Positions 35,762 through 45,093 of a DNA stretch of 64,000 nucleotides are shown here, piece by piece. The position numbers were made by a program, and so were the translations under genes. The notes below the pieces were generated by a model. It saw only the letters and a program-made list of their open reading frames with translations. It had not been told where the DNA came from and did not search any database. Position 1 is the first letter of the stretch, and every line of letters starts with the position of its first letter. The stretch comes from Legionella yabuuchiae. GTDB lineage: Bacteria; Pseudomonadota; Gammaproteobacteria; Legionellales; Legionellaceae. The DNA lies in the NCBI RefSeq assembly GCF_900640115.1, contig NZ_CAAAIW010000003.1:62001-126000 (forward strand), written 5' to 3'.

Positions 35762-35928
35762 ATATACCCGTAATCTTTCAAAATGCTAGTTTTTGGGCGA
35801 TTCGATTTTTTTGGCAGAGCGGCTTTTAAAGATGAATTAATAGCGAGCTCTATTGAGAATCATTAAAAGCCGCTCTGGCGGAAAAAGCGATAGAACAAAT
35901 CTAGCCTTTTGAAAGATTACGGGTACAT
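35762..35928. repeat. Nested palindromic repeat element, copy 4 (long form, diverged)
   Basis: The outer arms ATATACCCGTAATCTTTC and GAAAGATTACGGGTACAT are near-perfect complements. The inner hairpin pairs AGAGCGGCTTTTAA with TTAAAAGCCGCTCT, similar in design but different in sequence from copies 1 and 2. Compensating changes in both arms suggest that base pairing is preserved. It lies directly after the lipid A operon, where it could end transcription. Confidence 0.8.
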
Positions 35929-35953
35929 AATATAAATATAAAGGGATTTTGAA

Positions 35954-37180
35954 ATGAATCAGCCTCTAACGCGGCAAACTACAGGTATTCATTGTTTTTT
36001 GACCTTTTGCATGGTGCTTATCCTATTTCCTGCCCATGCTGTTGTAAATTCTACCCCATGGTATACAACAGGCACCAATCACCAGGTAACGTTGAAGGTT
36101 GATTTCTTCATGTCTTCAACTTGTCCCCATTGCCACAAAGCGGATGAATTTTTTAAAACAATTGAACCTAACTACCCCTGGCTTGAGATTAAACGGCATG
36201 TAATTGATAAAGACAAAGCAGCGTTAAAACTGTTTTATGAGCGATTGCAAGCCTTAGATGTTAATAATTTCGCCGTTCCAGCGTTTTTCTTTTGTGGATC
36301 CAGATGGGTTGGTTTTGCCGATCCAGAGCGTTCTGGAAAGCCTCTATTAAGTGCAATGAAGTATTGCTATGAACAAATAAAAAAACATGGGGAATTACCA
36401 CAAGCAACCATCCGGGTATTAAAGGCCAAAGGAACAGCGAGCCAATTTGAAATTGATAACTGGATAGCTCGCAGCCCACAATTATTTGTTCCTTTGTCTG
36501 GTTTAATGGATGCGATTACCCCTTGTTCTTTGTTTATTTATTTGGTTCTCTTGGCTTACATTTCGCTGCATTCGGGGTTTAAAGTCCTGCAATATCTGAT
36601 CGCGATGACTTATCTGATAACTATTCTGGCTTTCGCATTCTTTGAGTTGGCATTTACCAATCAGTTTTATGCAGTGATTAATGCCTTAAGATGGCCCGCA
36701 GGAATAATTGGTTTATTTTTAGTATGGTATTTAGTGTTTTATGGCAGAGGAGCAAAAATGAAACCAGGGCAACGTTTGCCAATGGTATTGCCTATGGTTA
36801 TTCTAACTACAGCGCTTGTTTTTTTCTATCAGCAAGCGTGTTTAATGAATATTGGGATGATTTTTGATCAATGGTTGTCTGGTCAAACCTTAACTACAAC
36901 GGAACGTTATACTTATATTGGTATTTATTTGGTCAGTTATTTAATTCCGTTTATTCTTTTCTCTCTCGTGTACCTGTTCTTAATTCATTTAAGGCGTTTT
37001 CAAACGTATCATGAGCACTTATATCTAAGTGGCTGGACGTTTCTTCTTGGGGTTGGTGTTTTTTTAATAATAAAACCACTTTGGTTATCTAAATTAATGT
37101 ATTCTTACATGGTTTTACTGATTGCGATTCTAGTCGGTTGGTTTTTACCTTATTGGAGAGCCAGACATGAAAAAAGATAA
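35954..37180 (+). CDS. Periplasmic thioredoxin fused to a CcdA/DsbD-like membrane domain
   Basis: The 408-residue protein has a signal segment (HCFLTFCMVLILFPAHA), a thioredoxin-fold domain with CPHC (57-60) and the cis-Pro motif VPAFFF near 109, then about six membrane helices from residue 178. Two membrane cysteines, Cys191 in DAITPCSLF and Cys295 in YQQACLM, sit where CcdA/DsbD proteins have their redox pair. The protein could carry electrons from cytoplasmic thioredoxin across the membrane to its own thioredoxin domain. In DsbD the catalytic thioredoxin domain is C-terminal, so the order here is reversed. It stands alone with its own short promoter region. Exact substrates are unknown. 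Confidence 0.75.
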   Translation: MNQPLTRQTTGIHCFLTFCMVLILFPAHAVVNSTPWYTTGTNHQVTLKVDFFMSSTCPHCHKADEFFKTIEPNYPWLEIKRHVIDKDKAALKLFYERLQALDVNNFAVPAFFFCGSRWVGFADPERSGKPLLSAMKYCYEQIKKHGELPQATIRVLKAKGTASQFEIDNWIARSPQLFVPLSGLMDAITPCSLFIYLVLLAYISLHSGFKVLQYLIAMTYLITILAFAFFELAFTNQFYAVINALRWPAGIIGLFLVWYLVFYGRGAKMKPGQRLPMVLPMVILTTALVFFYQQACLMNIGMIFDQWLSGQTLTTTERYTYIGIYLVSYLIPFILFSLVYLFLIHLRRFQTYHEHLYLSGWTFLLGVGVFLIIKPLWLSKLMYSYMVLLIAILVGWFLPYWRARHEKR

Positions 37181-37268
37181 AAAAGCGCACATAAGTATAG
37201 ACCACAACGACCTTGATTTAAGCCGCTCCATTTGAGATCATAAGGATAATTTATTAAGCAGGTGTGCA

Positions 37269-38252
37269 ATGAGTAAACTCAAAGATATACCCGTAATTGT
37301 TGAAAGTGGTCATAAATATAAGACCAAGCAAGGGTTTGTAGCTATAAAAGATGGCGTTAAATCAGCATCGCCCGCCTATGAGCGCCTCCCAAAACCCAAG
37401 TGGTTACGCATCGTGAATCACACCTCACCCGCTTATGAGCAAGTTAAGCAACGTGTAAAAGAACACCGATTGGCAACCGTCTGCGAAGAAGCAAAGTGTC
37501 CAAATATTGCTGAATGCTGGTCGCATGGTACAGCCACCATCATGCTTATGGGAGAGGTTTGCACCAGGGCATGCCGCTTTTGTTCAGTGGACACTGGCAA
37601 TCCTCGTGGCTGGCTTGATAAAGAAGAGCCTGAAAATACGGCTAAAACCGTTGCTTTAATGAATCTAGATTACGTGGTATTAACCTCGGTAAATCGGGAT
37701 GACTTGCCTGATGGAGGGGCGAAGCATTACGCAGATACTATTCGAGCCATCAAAGCTCAATGCCCTCAAACCAAAGTAGAAGCGCTCACCCCAGATTTTC
37801 AGGGAAACCACAACGATATAGCGATATTACTAGATAGTGGGGTAGACGTTTTTGCTCAGAATGTAGAAACGGTCGAGCGACTAACTCATCCAGTACGAGA
37901 TAATCGTGCAGGCTATTGGCAGACGGTTCACTTATTGGGATACGCTAAACAATATCGTCCTGATGTGCTTACCAAAACCAGTTTAATGCTAGGGTTAGGG
38001 GAAACTGATGAAGAAATTATTCAAACCATGGATGATTTGCGTACTCAACACGTGGATATACTCACGCTTGGGCAATACTTACAACCTACCAAAAACCATC
38101 TTCCTGTCGCGCGCTATGTAACCCCAGAAACGTTTAATAAATTACGAGAAATTGGTCTACAAAAAGGGTTTTTTGAGGTGGCTTCTGGGCCTTTGGTTCG
38201 CTCAAGCTATCGCGCCGATCGAGTGTTTAAGCGGGATAATCTAGGCTTGTAG
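37269..38252 (+). CDS. lipA: Lipoyl synthase
   Basis: The 327-residue radical-SAM enzyme has both iron-sulfur sites: the auxiliary cluster Cys72, Cys77, Cys83 ([12 protein letters not shown]) and the radical-SAM CxxxCxxC Cys98, Cys102, Cys105 (CTRACRFC). The C-terminal RSSY motif (near 313-316) supplies the serine ligand. LipA inserts sulfur into octanoyl groups on lipoyl domains of pyruvate and 2-oxoglutarate dehydrogenases. lipB is not adjacent. The gene is followed by a palindromic region. Confidence 0.97.
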   Translation: MSKLKDIPVIVESGHKYKTKQGFVAIKDGVKSASPAYERLPKPKWLRIVNHTSPAYEQVKQRVKEHRLATVCEEAKCPNIAECWSHGTATIMLMGEVCTRACRFCSVDTGNPRGWLDKEEPENTAKTVALMNLDYVVLTSVNRDDLPDGGAKHYADTIRAIKAQCPQTKVEALTPDFQGNHNDIAILLDSGVDVFAQNVETVERLTHPVRDNRAGYWQTVHLLGYAKQYRPDVLTKTSLMLGLGETDEEIIQTMDDLRTQHVDILTLGQYLQPTKNHLPVARYVTPETFNKLREIGLQKGFFEVASGPLVRSSYRADRVFKRDNLGL

Positions 38253-38300
38253 TCACTACTTTGAATAAGAATAAAGGGAACTCACCAAGTTATCCTAAAT

Positions 38301-38377
38301 AACCCAGCCGCTATGCGGCAAACATCAAAAAACGATCTCGTCATCGAGTTTGCTATGTTTGAATCAAGCCGCGGGTT
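38301..38377. repeat. Palindrome downstream of lipA
   Basis: AACCCAGCCGC...GGCAAACAT (38301-38325) pairs imperfectly with ATGTTTGAATCAAGCCGCGGGTT (38355-38377). A smaller hairpin AAACGAT/ATCGAGTTT lies inside, so the design is nested like the four-copy element but the sequence differs. It could be a terminator between convergent lipA and the methyltransferase. Confidence 0.45.
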
Positions 38378-38415
38378 CTTGTTAAGAAAGGTTGTTTGGG
38401 GCTAAACCTTAATCG

Positions 38416-39234
38416 CTACTTCTCAGCCAAAACGACATCAATAATATGAGTATCATGATACGGAAATGTAAAAATTTTGCTGAATAATCGCTTTAAGCGA
38501 TGAAGTAAGAAATTTTTAGGCAAGAGCTTAATGGAGAGGCTATTTAAAAACCAAGTGCCTTCAATCCCAAACATCACTAATTCATCAATATTATTAATCG
38601 TAATTGGAATTTCTAGGCGATCATGGGCGACCACATGAAACTGGTGTTGGCAAAAAGCCTGCATTAACTCTTCTTTGCCTGCGGCTACGGTCGTATTTTT
38701 CACAATTGCTTTATAATAATGACCTACAATTCGGCTTAAGACACTGTCTTGGGTAATAAAGTGCGCGAGTTGCTCTTGAGCTACAGGGAATGATTCATAG
38801 GTTGTGGTAATTAAAGAAAAGTGCCCTGTTGAACGCGTTAGAAGCTTCGCTTGATTAAAGAGAGTATTGATTGGGATGTAGGCATTAATAAAGTGAGCAA
38901 GAACTAAATCTTGACTATGATGTGGCAGTAAATGACTCGCTTCGGTAGCAGTTGTTTCGATGGTGGTTAAATCTAAAGCTTTTTGGGCCTGAGCAAGCAT
39001 TTCAGATGACACATCAATGCCTGTGAATGAGGCATTAGGCATCTGAAGCTCTAGCTCTTTAAGAAAAGCACCATTCCCCACACCAAGATCCAATACTTTA
39101 TAATTCGGTTTTTGGCCTAGGTTCGCACGTTTAATCTGTTCAATCGCACATTGATGGCTGGTGCTGATTGACCCAAACCGATTGGCTACGGAATAGCGAC
39201 TGGCTATATTGTTATACATGGCCTTTAAGGACAT
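38416..39234 (-). CDS. SAM-dependent class I methyltransferase
   Basis: The 272-residue protein has a SAM-binding motif VLDLGVGNGAFL near residues 47-58 and an acidic strand end at GIDVSSEML near 73. An N-terminal MYNNIASRY resembles UbiE-like and polyketide methyltransferases. The C-terminal half is variable and ends in a hydrophobic segment. Substrate cannot be predicted. It is divergent from the O-antigen cluster and convergent with lipA, so it need not belong to either. Confidence 0.8.
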   Translation of the reverse strand: MSLKAMYNNIASRYSVANRFGSISTSHQCAIEQIKRANLGQKPNYKVLDLGVGNGAFLKELELQMPNASFTGIDVSSEMLAQAQKALDLTTIETTATEASHLLPHHSQDLVLAHFINAYIPINTLFNQAKLLTRSTGHFSLITTTYESFPVAQEQLAHFITQDSVLSRIVGHYYKAIVKNTTVAAGKEELMQAFCQHQFHVVAHDRLEIPITINNIDELVMFGIEGTWFLNSLSIKLLPKNFLLHRLKRLFSKIFTFPYHDTHIIDVVLAEK

Positions 39235-39351
39235 GTAATATTCCTAATCATGTTCATGGTGTGAGTATATCTTTTATTGAATTATTTTGCAGTAGGGGAA
39301 AACTGCAAATTGTTCGATCCTTATATCTGCATGCATTAAATCGTTTAGAAT

Positions 39352-39380
39352 TTGACTAAAGCAAGTACCCTTGATAGTAT
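39352..39380 (+). promoter_or_regulatory. Putative sigma70 promoter of the O-antigen cluster
   Basis: TTGACT (39352-39357) and TAGTAT (39375-39380) are separated by 17 bases, about 130 bases upstream of the first asnB start. A TATAAT nearer to the gene (39472-39477) has no good -35 box. I found no ops/JUMPstart-like element in this region. Confidence 0.4.
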
Positions 39381-39512
39381 CTCGCGAGTATTTAGAATAC
39401 GTTATACTGACGGTGATTTCCTCTAGCAAAAGGTCTGACTGAGTAACCTAATAGATTGTAACTCCGTCATTTATAATGGAAATTTTGATTATAATTTAAT
39501 GGAATTGGTCCT

Positions 39513-41468
39513 ATGTGTGGGATAGCAGGTATATTCAATATAAAAAAAACAACAATTGATAATCTGGTCAATAAACTTTCCGTTATGAATGCGTTGCTTG
39601 CCCATCGTGGCCCGGATGATGAAGGCATTTGGACTGATAAACATCAAAGCATTGGTCTAGCCCATCGCAGGTTAAGCATTATCGATTTGTCCGTTCATGC
39701 TCACCAGCCTATGATTGCTCCAAATGGAGAGGTTATCGTTTATAACGGTGAATTATATAATCACATTGAGCTTAGAAAATCTTTATCCTCTCACTGGACG
39801 TTTACAACAAATTCAGATACTGAAGTCATTCTCGCTGCTTATAAAGTGTTTGGCGTAGAATGCGTAAAACATTTTAAAGGAATGTTTGCTTTTGCGATTT
39901 GGGATGGTGAAAAGCTCTTCTGCGCACGCGATCAATTCGGGATTAAGCCTTTTTATTACGCCAAACTTGGCAATGAATTTATCTTTGCTTCTGAAAGTAA
40001 AGCCTTAATGCCATTTCTTCCTGAAATAAAAACGAATCGAAAAGCGTTTGTTGAATACATTACGTTCCAATATCCTATGGGTGAGGAAACTCTTTTTTGC
40101 GATGTACTGCAGTTAGAGCCTGCTCATGCAATGCTGATTACCCCGGACAAGCAGAAAATCTGGCGTTATTGGGATGTTCATTATCATATTGACTACGATC
40201 ATACACAAACTTACTTCGCCAATCGTCTTGAAGAAATAATGAATGAGTCAATTCAAGTGCATCTTCGCGCCGATGTTAATTTAGGCGCTTATGTTAGTGG
40301 TGGTGTGGATTCAAGTCTTATCGGCATTTTGGCTACCCAAGAAAAAAATCAATCGCTTCCCTTTTTCCATGGGCGATTTCTTGAGGATAAATCTTATGAC
40401 GAAAGTGAATACGCTCAATATGCTGCGCAAAAATGCGGTACGAAGCTTCATGTGCGCGATATAACCTCACAAGAGTTTCAAGCGCATTTCAGTAATATTA
40501 TTTATCACATGGATTTTCCAGTCGCAGGTCCTGGTGTGTTTCCTCAATACATGGTTTCGGAAATGGCCGCCCAACAGGTGAAAGTTGTACTGGGAGGACA
40601 AGGCGGCGATGAAATATTTGGCGGCTACGCACGTTATGTGATGGCGTATTTTGAACAATGCATGAAGGCCGCTATTGAGGGTAAGTATAAAAAAGGAAAC
40701 TTCGTTGTTACCGCAGAATCGATTATTCCGAACTTAGAGGTACTCAATGCTTATAAGCCCTTACTCAAGCGTTTCTGGAGCGATGGATTATTTGAGCCTT
40801 TGGAAAAGCGCTATTTTTCATTGATTGATCGCGGAGCTGATTTGGATGGTGAAGTGGCATTGACCGCTGCCGAGCGCGATCAGGTTTATAGCCAGTTTTT
40901 GAATGTTTTTAATACCGCTAAATTTGAAAAAGCGGAGTCCTATTTCGACGGCATGACGCATTTTGATTTCAAATGTTTGCTTCCTGGATTGCTTCATGTG
41001 GAAGATCGCGTCAGCATGGCTCATGGTCTTGAAGCTAGGGTTCCCTTTTTGTATACGCCATTAATTGAATTCATGGCGACTATCCCTGCAAACATTAAAT
41101 TTAAAGATGGACGCATGAAGCATTTGCTGAAGCAAACCTATTCGGATGTTCTTCCATCACCAATTGTTAATCGTAAGGATAAAATGGGCTTTCCAGTGCC
41201 GCTATCTGAATGGATGCATGGTGAGCTGAAGGAGTATATTTACGATATCCTTTCTGCAGGATGCTCCAGGACGGAAGGATTTATTGATTATAAAAAAATA
41301 ATTCAAAATTTTGACAAAACAGGAAAATTTAGTCGTAAGGTTTGGGGATTTTTGTGTTATGAAATCTGGCAGCAGCAGTTTCACGATCAGTCCCATCGAT
41401 TTAAATCAATGTTAAGCAATAAAAATAAAATTGAGCATTCAAGGCACATTGCCAATGAGCTTGTATGA
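39513..41468 (+). CDS. asnB: Glutamine-dependent asparagine-synthase-like amidotransferase (first copy)
   Basis: The 651-residue protein starts MCGIAGIF, placing the class II glutaminase nucleophile Cys2 at the mature N-terminus. The synthetase domain has the ATP PP-loop YVSGGVDSSL near residue 262 and VEDRVSMAHGLEARVPFL near 500. Such enzymes in O-antigen clusters (for example WbpS) amidate sugar uronic acids rather than aspartate. Its position at the head of a cluster that makes an aminouronic acid makes that role likely, though true asparagine synthase cannot be excluded. A second, diverged copy lies at 52802-54814. Confidence 0.88.
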   Translation: MCGIAGIFNIKKTTIDNLVNKLSVMNALLAHRGPDDEGIWTDKHQSIGLAHRRLSIIDLSVHAHQPMIAPNGEVIVYNGELYNHIELRKSLSSHWTFTTNSDTEVILAAYKVFGVECVKHFKGMFAFAIWDGEKLFCARDQFGIKPFYYAKLGNEFIFASESKALMPFLPEIKTNRKAFVEYITFQYPMGEETLFCDVLQLEPAHAMLITPDKQKIWRYWDVHYHIDYDHTQTYFANRLEEIMNESIQVHLRADVNLGAYVSGGVDSSLIGILATQEKNQSLPFFHGRFLEDKSYDESEYAQYAAQKCGTKLHVRDITSQEFQAHFSNIIYHMDFPVAGPGVFPQYMVSEMAAQQVKVVLGGQGGDEIFGGYARYVMAYFEQCMKAAIEGKYKKGNFVVTAESIIPNLEVLNAYKPLLKRFWSDGLFEPLEKRYFSLIDRGADLDGEVALTAAERDQVYSQFLNVFNTAKFEKAESYFDGMTHFDFKCLLPGLLHVEDRVSMAHGLEARVPFLYTPLIEFMATIPANIKFKDGRMKHLLKQTYSDVLPSPIVNRKDKMGFPVPLSEWMHGELKEYIYDILSAGCSRTEGFIDYKKIIQNFDKTGKFSRKVWGFLCYEIWQQQFHDQSHRFKSMLSNKNKIEHSRHIANELV

Positions 41469-41514
41469 TAGGTTGAATTTGCAACACAAAAAAATTACTA
41501 ATGAGGAGATAGAA

Positions 41515-42465
41515 ATGAAAGTCTTAATTACCGGAGGTTCTGGGTTTGTAGGGTCCCATTTGGCTGATCGCTTGCTCGCAAGAAATGATCAGGTTTTGGT
41601 TATCGATAATTTCAGTACGGGAAGACGGGATAATTTAAAATCTCATAAAAATTTAGAAGTGATTGAAGCAAGCATTGCCGATACAGAAGCAATGGAGCGA
41701 ATGTTTACACAGTTTAAACCCGATGTTGTGGTTCACGCGGCCGCTTCCTATAAAGATCCTGATAACTGGGTTGAAGATTGTCAAACGAACGTTTTAGGTA
41801 CCGTAAACGTTGTTTCAGCGGCTAAAAAAGCAGGCTGTGAACGTCTGGTCTATTTCCAAACCGCTCTTTGCTATGGCTTAAATCCCAAAGAACAACCAGT
41901 GACTCTAGAACATCACTTCGATGCTCGTGGAAGCAGTTATGCGATCAGTAAAACCGCTGCAGAACACTACGTCGAGTTATCAGGTTTAAGCTTCGTGTCA
42001 TTCCGTTTGGCCAATGCTTATGGCCCTAGAAATATCAGTGGTCCTTTGCCTACTTTTTATCATCGCCTAACTTCCAATAAACCTTGTTTTGTCATGGATA
42101 CAAGACGTGATTTTGTCTATATCCAAGATTTAGTCAACTGCGTTGAAAAAGCAGTGGATGGAAAAGGCCAGGGTTATTATCATATTTCTTCAGGAAGCGA
42201 CTATTCAATTAAAGAATTGTTTGACGCTACGTTAGATGCGTTAAATATTACGCTAGATAAAGAAGTCGAAGTTCGTGAGCGACATCCAGATGATGCGTTT
42301 ACAATCCTACTTGATCCTTCTCGTACCAATAAAGATTTTTCATGGGAAGTTAAAACACCATTAACCGAAGGCGTAAAAGCTGCAATCGAATATTATAAGC
42401 AATACGGTATTGAGCAAACATTTACGCACCTTCGTGCCGCTGTGGAAGAGCCAGAGGTAGCATAA
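41515..42465 (+). CDS. NAD-dependent sugar epimerase/dehydratase (SDR), first copy
   Basis: The ATG at 41515, with a GAGGAG site, gives 316 residues beginning MKVLITGGSGFVGSHLADRL, the extended-SDR nucleotide-binding motif (GGxGxxG). The catalytic Tyr-Lys pair is YAISK near 142, and RLANAYGPR near 165 is typical of UDP-sugar 4-epimerases. A longer in-frame start at 41431 overlaps asnB and lacks a ribosome-binding site. The sugar nucleotide is unknown; candidates are UDP-Glc, UDP-GlcNAc or their acids. It follows asnB in the O-antigen cluster. Confidence 0.88.
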   Translation: MKVLITGGSGFVGSHLADRLLARNDQVLVIDNFSTGRRDNLKSHKNLEVIEASIADTEAMERMFTQFKPDVVVHAAASYKDPDNWVEDCQTNVLGTVNVVSAAKKAGCERLVYFQTALCYGLNPKEQPVTLEHHFDARGSSYAISKTAAEHYVELSGLSFVSFRLANAYGPRNISGPLPTFYHRLTSNKPCFVMDTRRDFVYIQDLVNCVEKAVDGKGQGYYHISSGSDYSIKELFDATLDALNITLDKEVEVRERHPDDAFTILLDPSRTNKDFSWEVKTPLTEGVKAAIEYYKQYGIEQTFTHLRAAVEEPEVA

Positions 42466-42761
42466 CTAGCTCAAAAAAATATGGCAGCTTCTTACATGGC
42501 CTGATTTATTTACGCTGAGGAGGTGGCCTGAACAAGTCAGGCCAAGTAGGTGGTATAGGAAGTAGGTGGTATAGAAAGTATATTGTGGTCTCACAGAAGG
42601 CTAGTACCACCCCCCCTACGTGGCCCGATTTATTCGGGCCATCTAGAAAGGCCGCTAAAACGAATGGGGTTAAGTAGGAGTATAGTGTAAGACTCTAGTT
42701 GCTCGGAGCTGTTGCAAATAATTACATATTTACAAACATTAATTAAACGTAGGAATGGATA
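42466..42761. other. Repeat-rich gap within the O-antigen cluster
   Basis: This 296-base non-coding gap contains a hairpin GGCCTG/CAGGCC (42525-42543), two tandem copies of a 16-base unit AAGTAGGTGGTATAGG/A (42544-42575), a run of seven C residues and a second hairpin TGGCCCGATTTATTCGGGCCA (in parts, 42621-42641). The sequence TGGCCTGATTTATT at 42497 resembles one arm of the last hairpin. The gap separates the first epimerase from the second and may mark an old insertion or a terminator/promoter pair. Confidence 0.5.
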
Positions 42762-43820
42762 ATGGCGGAATTTTCAGGTAAAAAAATACTGGTCGTTGGT
42801 GGGGCCGGATTTGTTGGAAGCACATTAACCAACATGCTTCTTGAGCGTGATGCCAAAAAAGTATTGGTTGTGGACAATCTTTTGTCAGCAGATATTGCAC
42901 GTGTTCCCAATCATAATCATCTTGAATTCATACACGGGTCTATTACCGAAGATAAGATTTTATATAACTTACCAGAAGATACCGATTACGTGTTTCATTT
43001 AGCAACGTACCACGGTAATCAAAGTTCCATTGAAGATCCTCTAAAAGATCATGAAAATAATACATTGACCAGTTTAAAACTATTTGACCGAATCAGTAAA
43101 TTTAAATCGTTAGAAAAAGTAGTCTATTCATCCGCCGGTTGCACCGTTGCCAAAAAAACATTTGACCATGCGGAAGCGACGGTTGAGCAAGAAGATGTTT
43201 CACTCTATCTGGATAGTCCTTATCAGATGTCGAAAATTTTTGGCGAATTTTATGGCAATTACTATTTCATGCGCTATAACATGCCTTTTGTAAAAGCCCG
43301 ATTTCAAAATGTATACGGCCCAGGTGAAATATTAGGTGCTGGCCAATGGCGAGGTAATGCCAATACCGTATGGCGGAATGTAACACCTACCTTTATTTTT
43401 AAAGCGCTACATCATGAAGCGTTGCCTTTAGAAAATAATGGCATTGCAACCCGCGATTTTATTTATGTGGATGATATTGCTGAAGGCCTTATCGCCTGTG
43501 CATTGCGCGGAAAAAGTGGAGGCGTTTATAATATTGCCTCTGGAGTTGAAACTTCCATTAGAGATCTTGCTATGCTCATTAATGAAATTAGTGGCAATCC
43601 AGTAGACATTGCAAGCATGCCCGCTCGAAATTGGGACCGCTCAGGCAAGCGACATGGGGATACGAGCAAATCGGAACGTGAACTAGGTTTCAAAGCGCAG
43701 GTTTCTTTACCAGAAGGCTTACAAAAAACCATTGAATGGACAAAAAATAACATGGATACTATCAAGCGTTGTATAAAAGCCCATCAGCGCTATATTCCTG
43801 AATTAAAACAATATTTTTGA
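42762..43820 (+). CDS. NAD-dependent sugar epimerase/dehydratase (SDR), second copy
   Basis: The 352-residue extended SDR begins MAEFSGKKILVVGGAGFVGS, has the Tyr-Lys pair in YQMSK near 155, and RFQNVYGPGEILG near 180. The usual SS(A/S)S catalytic segment reads SSAGCTV, so the Ser/Thr of the triad may be displaced. A C-terminal basic tail (KRCIKAHQRYIP) follows. The sugar substrate is not predictable. It ends nine bases before the wbpE start, so it heads the wbpE unit. Confidence 0.86.
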   Translation: MAEFSGKKILVVGGAGFVGSTLTNMLLERDAKKVLVVDNLLSADIARVPNHNHLEFIHGSITEDKILYNLPEDTDYVFHLATYHGNQSSIEDPLKDHENNTLTSLKLFDRISKFKSLEKVVYSSAGCTVAKKTFDHAEATVEQEDVSLYLDSPYQMSKIFGEFYGNYYFMRYNMPFVKARFQNVYGPGEILGAGQWRGNANTVWRNVTPTFIFKALHHEALPLENNGIATRDFIYVDDIAEGLIACALRGKSGGVYNIASGVETSIRDLAMLINEISGNPVDIASMPARNWDRSGKRHGDTSKSERELGFKAQVSLPEGLQKTIEWTKNNMDTIKRCIKAHQRYIPELKQYF

Positions 43821-43828
43821 GAGAAGCT

Positions 43829-44938
43829 ATGCAATTCATCGATCTTAAAGCGCAATCAAATCGCATTGAGCACCGCCTTATTGAACGGTTTAAAACCGTA
43901 TTAAATCACGGTGCATTCATCATGGGGCCAGAAATTGCTGAGCTAGAACAATCGCTTGCAAAATACGTCGGGGTTGAATACGCGCTTGCAGTTTCTAGTG
44001 GAACGGATGCGTTGTTAATGGCCCTTATGGCCTTAGGCGTCAAAGCGGGTGATGAAGTCATAACCACTCCATTTAGTTTTTTTGCGACCGCGGAGGTGAT
44101 TGCGCTTTTAGGAGCTAAGCCTGTATTTGTTGATATCAATGAATCGACTTATAACATTGACGTTTCTAAAATTGAAGCGGCCATTACGAATAAAACCAAG
44201 GCTATCATGCCTGTGAGTCTTTATGGACAATGCGCTGATTTTGATGAAATTAACGCCATTGCAAACCAGTATAATCTCCCAGTTATCGAAGATGGTGCGC
44301 AAAGTTTTGGTGCAACTTATAAAGGACAACAATCCTGTGGTTTAACCACCATTGGTTGCACTAGCTTTTTCCCCTCAAAGCCTTTGGGGTGTTATGGAGA
44401 TGGTGGTGCTTGTTTTACGAATGACGCAGAACTTGCGAGAAGAATGAATGAAATCCGTACTCACGGGCAGTCTAAGCGTTACTATCACACCAGTCTTGGA
44501 ATTAATGGTCGACTTGATACGATTCAAGCGGCGATTTTGCTTGAGAAATTAGCTCTTTTCCCAGAGGAAGTACAACTTCGCCAAGAAGTTGCACAACGAT
44601 ATCAAACGCTTCTTCCTAAAGAAATTAAAAAACCAAGCGTTCTGGCGCATAATCGTAGCGTTTATGCTCAGTATACAATCGAAGTTTCGAATCGAGAGGA
44701 TGTGCAAAGCAAATTACATGATAGAGGTATACCGACTGCGGTGCATTATCCTGTTGGATTGCATGAGCAACCTATCTTTAAATCTCTCTATCCAGGAGAG
44801 CAATCGTTTCCTAACACGGAGCACGCAGCCAGTCGGGTGATGAGTCTTCCCATGCATCCTTATTTAACGTTGGATGAACAGAAAAAAGTTTGCACAGCTT
44901 TGGAGGCGGTTCTGTCAGAGACAATGGCAACAGCATAG
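43829..44938 (+). CDS. wbpE: UDP-2-acetamido-3-oxo-glucuronate aminotransferase (WbpE)
   Basis: The 369-residue DegT-type PLP enzyme starts MQFIDLKAQSNRIEHRL and follows the P. aeruginosa WbpE pattern closely: TPFSFFATAEVIALLGAKPVFV split around 75-96, PVSLYGQCADFD near 127 and FFPSKPLGCYGDGGA near 175, with Lys in PSKPLG as the PLP lysine. WbpE uses glutamate to aminate the C3 ketone made by WbpB and releases 2-oxoglutarate. An upstream in-frame TTG (43817) lies inside the previous gene; the ATG at 43829 has a GAGAGAAG site. It is followed by wbpA, B, D and I. Confidence 0.94.
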   Translation: MQFIDLKAQSNRIEHRLIERFKTVLNHGAFIMGPEIAELEQSLAKYVGVEYALAVSSGTDALLMALMALGVKAGDEVITTPFSFFATAEVIALLGAKPVFVDINESTYNIDVSKIEAAITNKTKAIMPVSLYGQCADFDEINAIANQYNLPVIEDGAQSFGATYKGQQSCGLTTIGCTSFFPSKPLGCYGDGGACFTNDAELARRMNEIRTHGQSKRYYHTSLGINGRLDTIQAAILLEKLALFPEEVQLRQEVAQRYQTLLPKEIKKPSVLAHNRSVYAQYTIEVSNREDVQSKLHDRGIPTAVHYPVGLHEQPIFKSLYPGEQSFPNTEHAASRVMSLPMHPYLTLDEQKKVCTALEAVLSETMATA

Positions 44939-45093
44939 TAAGAGTGTGCTAACGTTGGATTGTATCCATTGGAATTGAAGATGGGTAAGCGGGGGGCGGA
45001 TGAGGGAAAAAAGCAATCTTTGAGAAAATACGAATAGAGTGCTAACCACGTGAAGTAAAAAGGTTTTGTGACTTAAATTCAAAGGAATAAATC

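Noticed and set aside
39235-39512. Possible RfaH ops/JUMPstart element before the O-antigen cluster
   Set aside because: I looked for GGCGGTAG-type sequence and found none.
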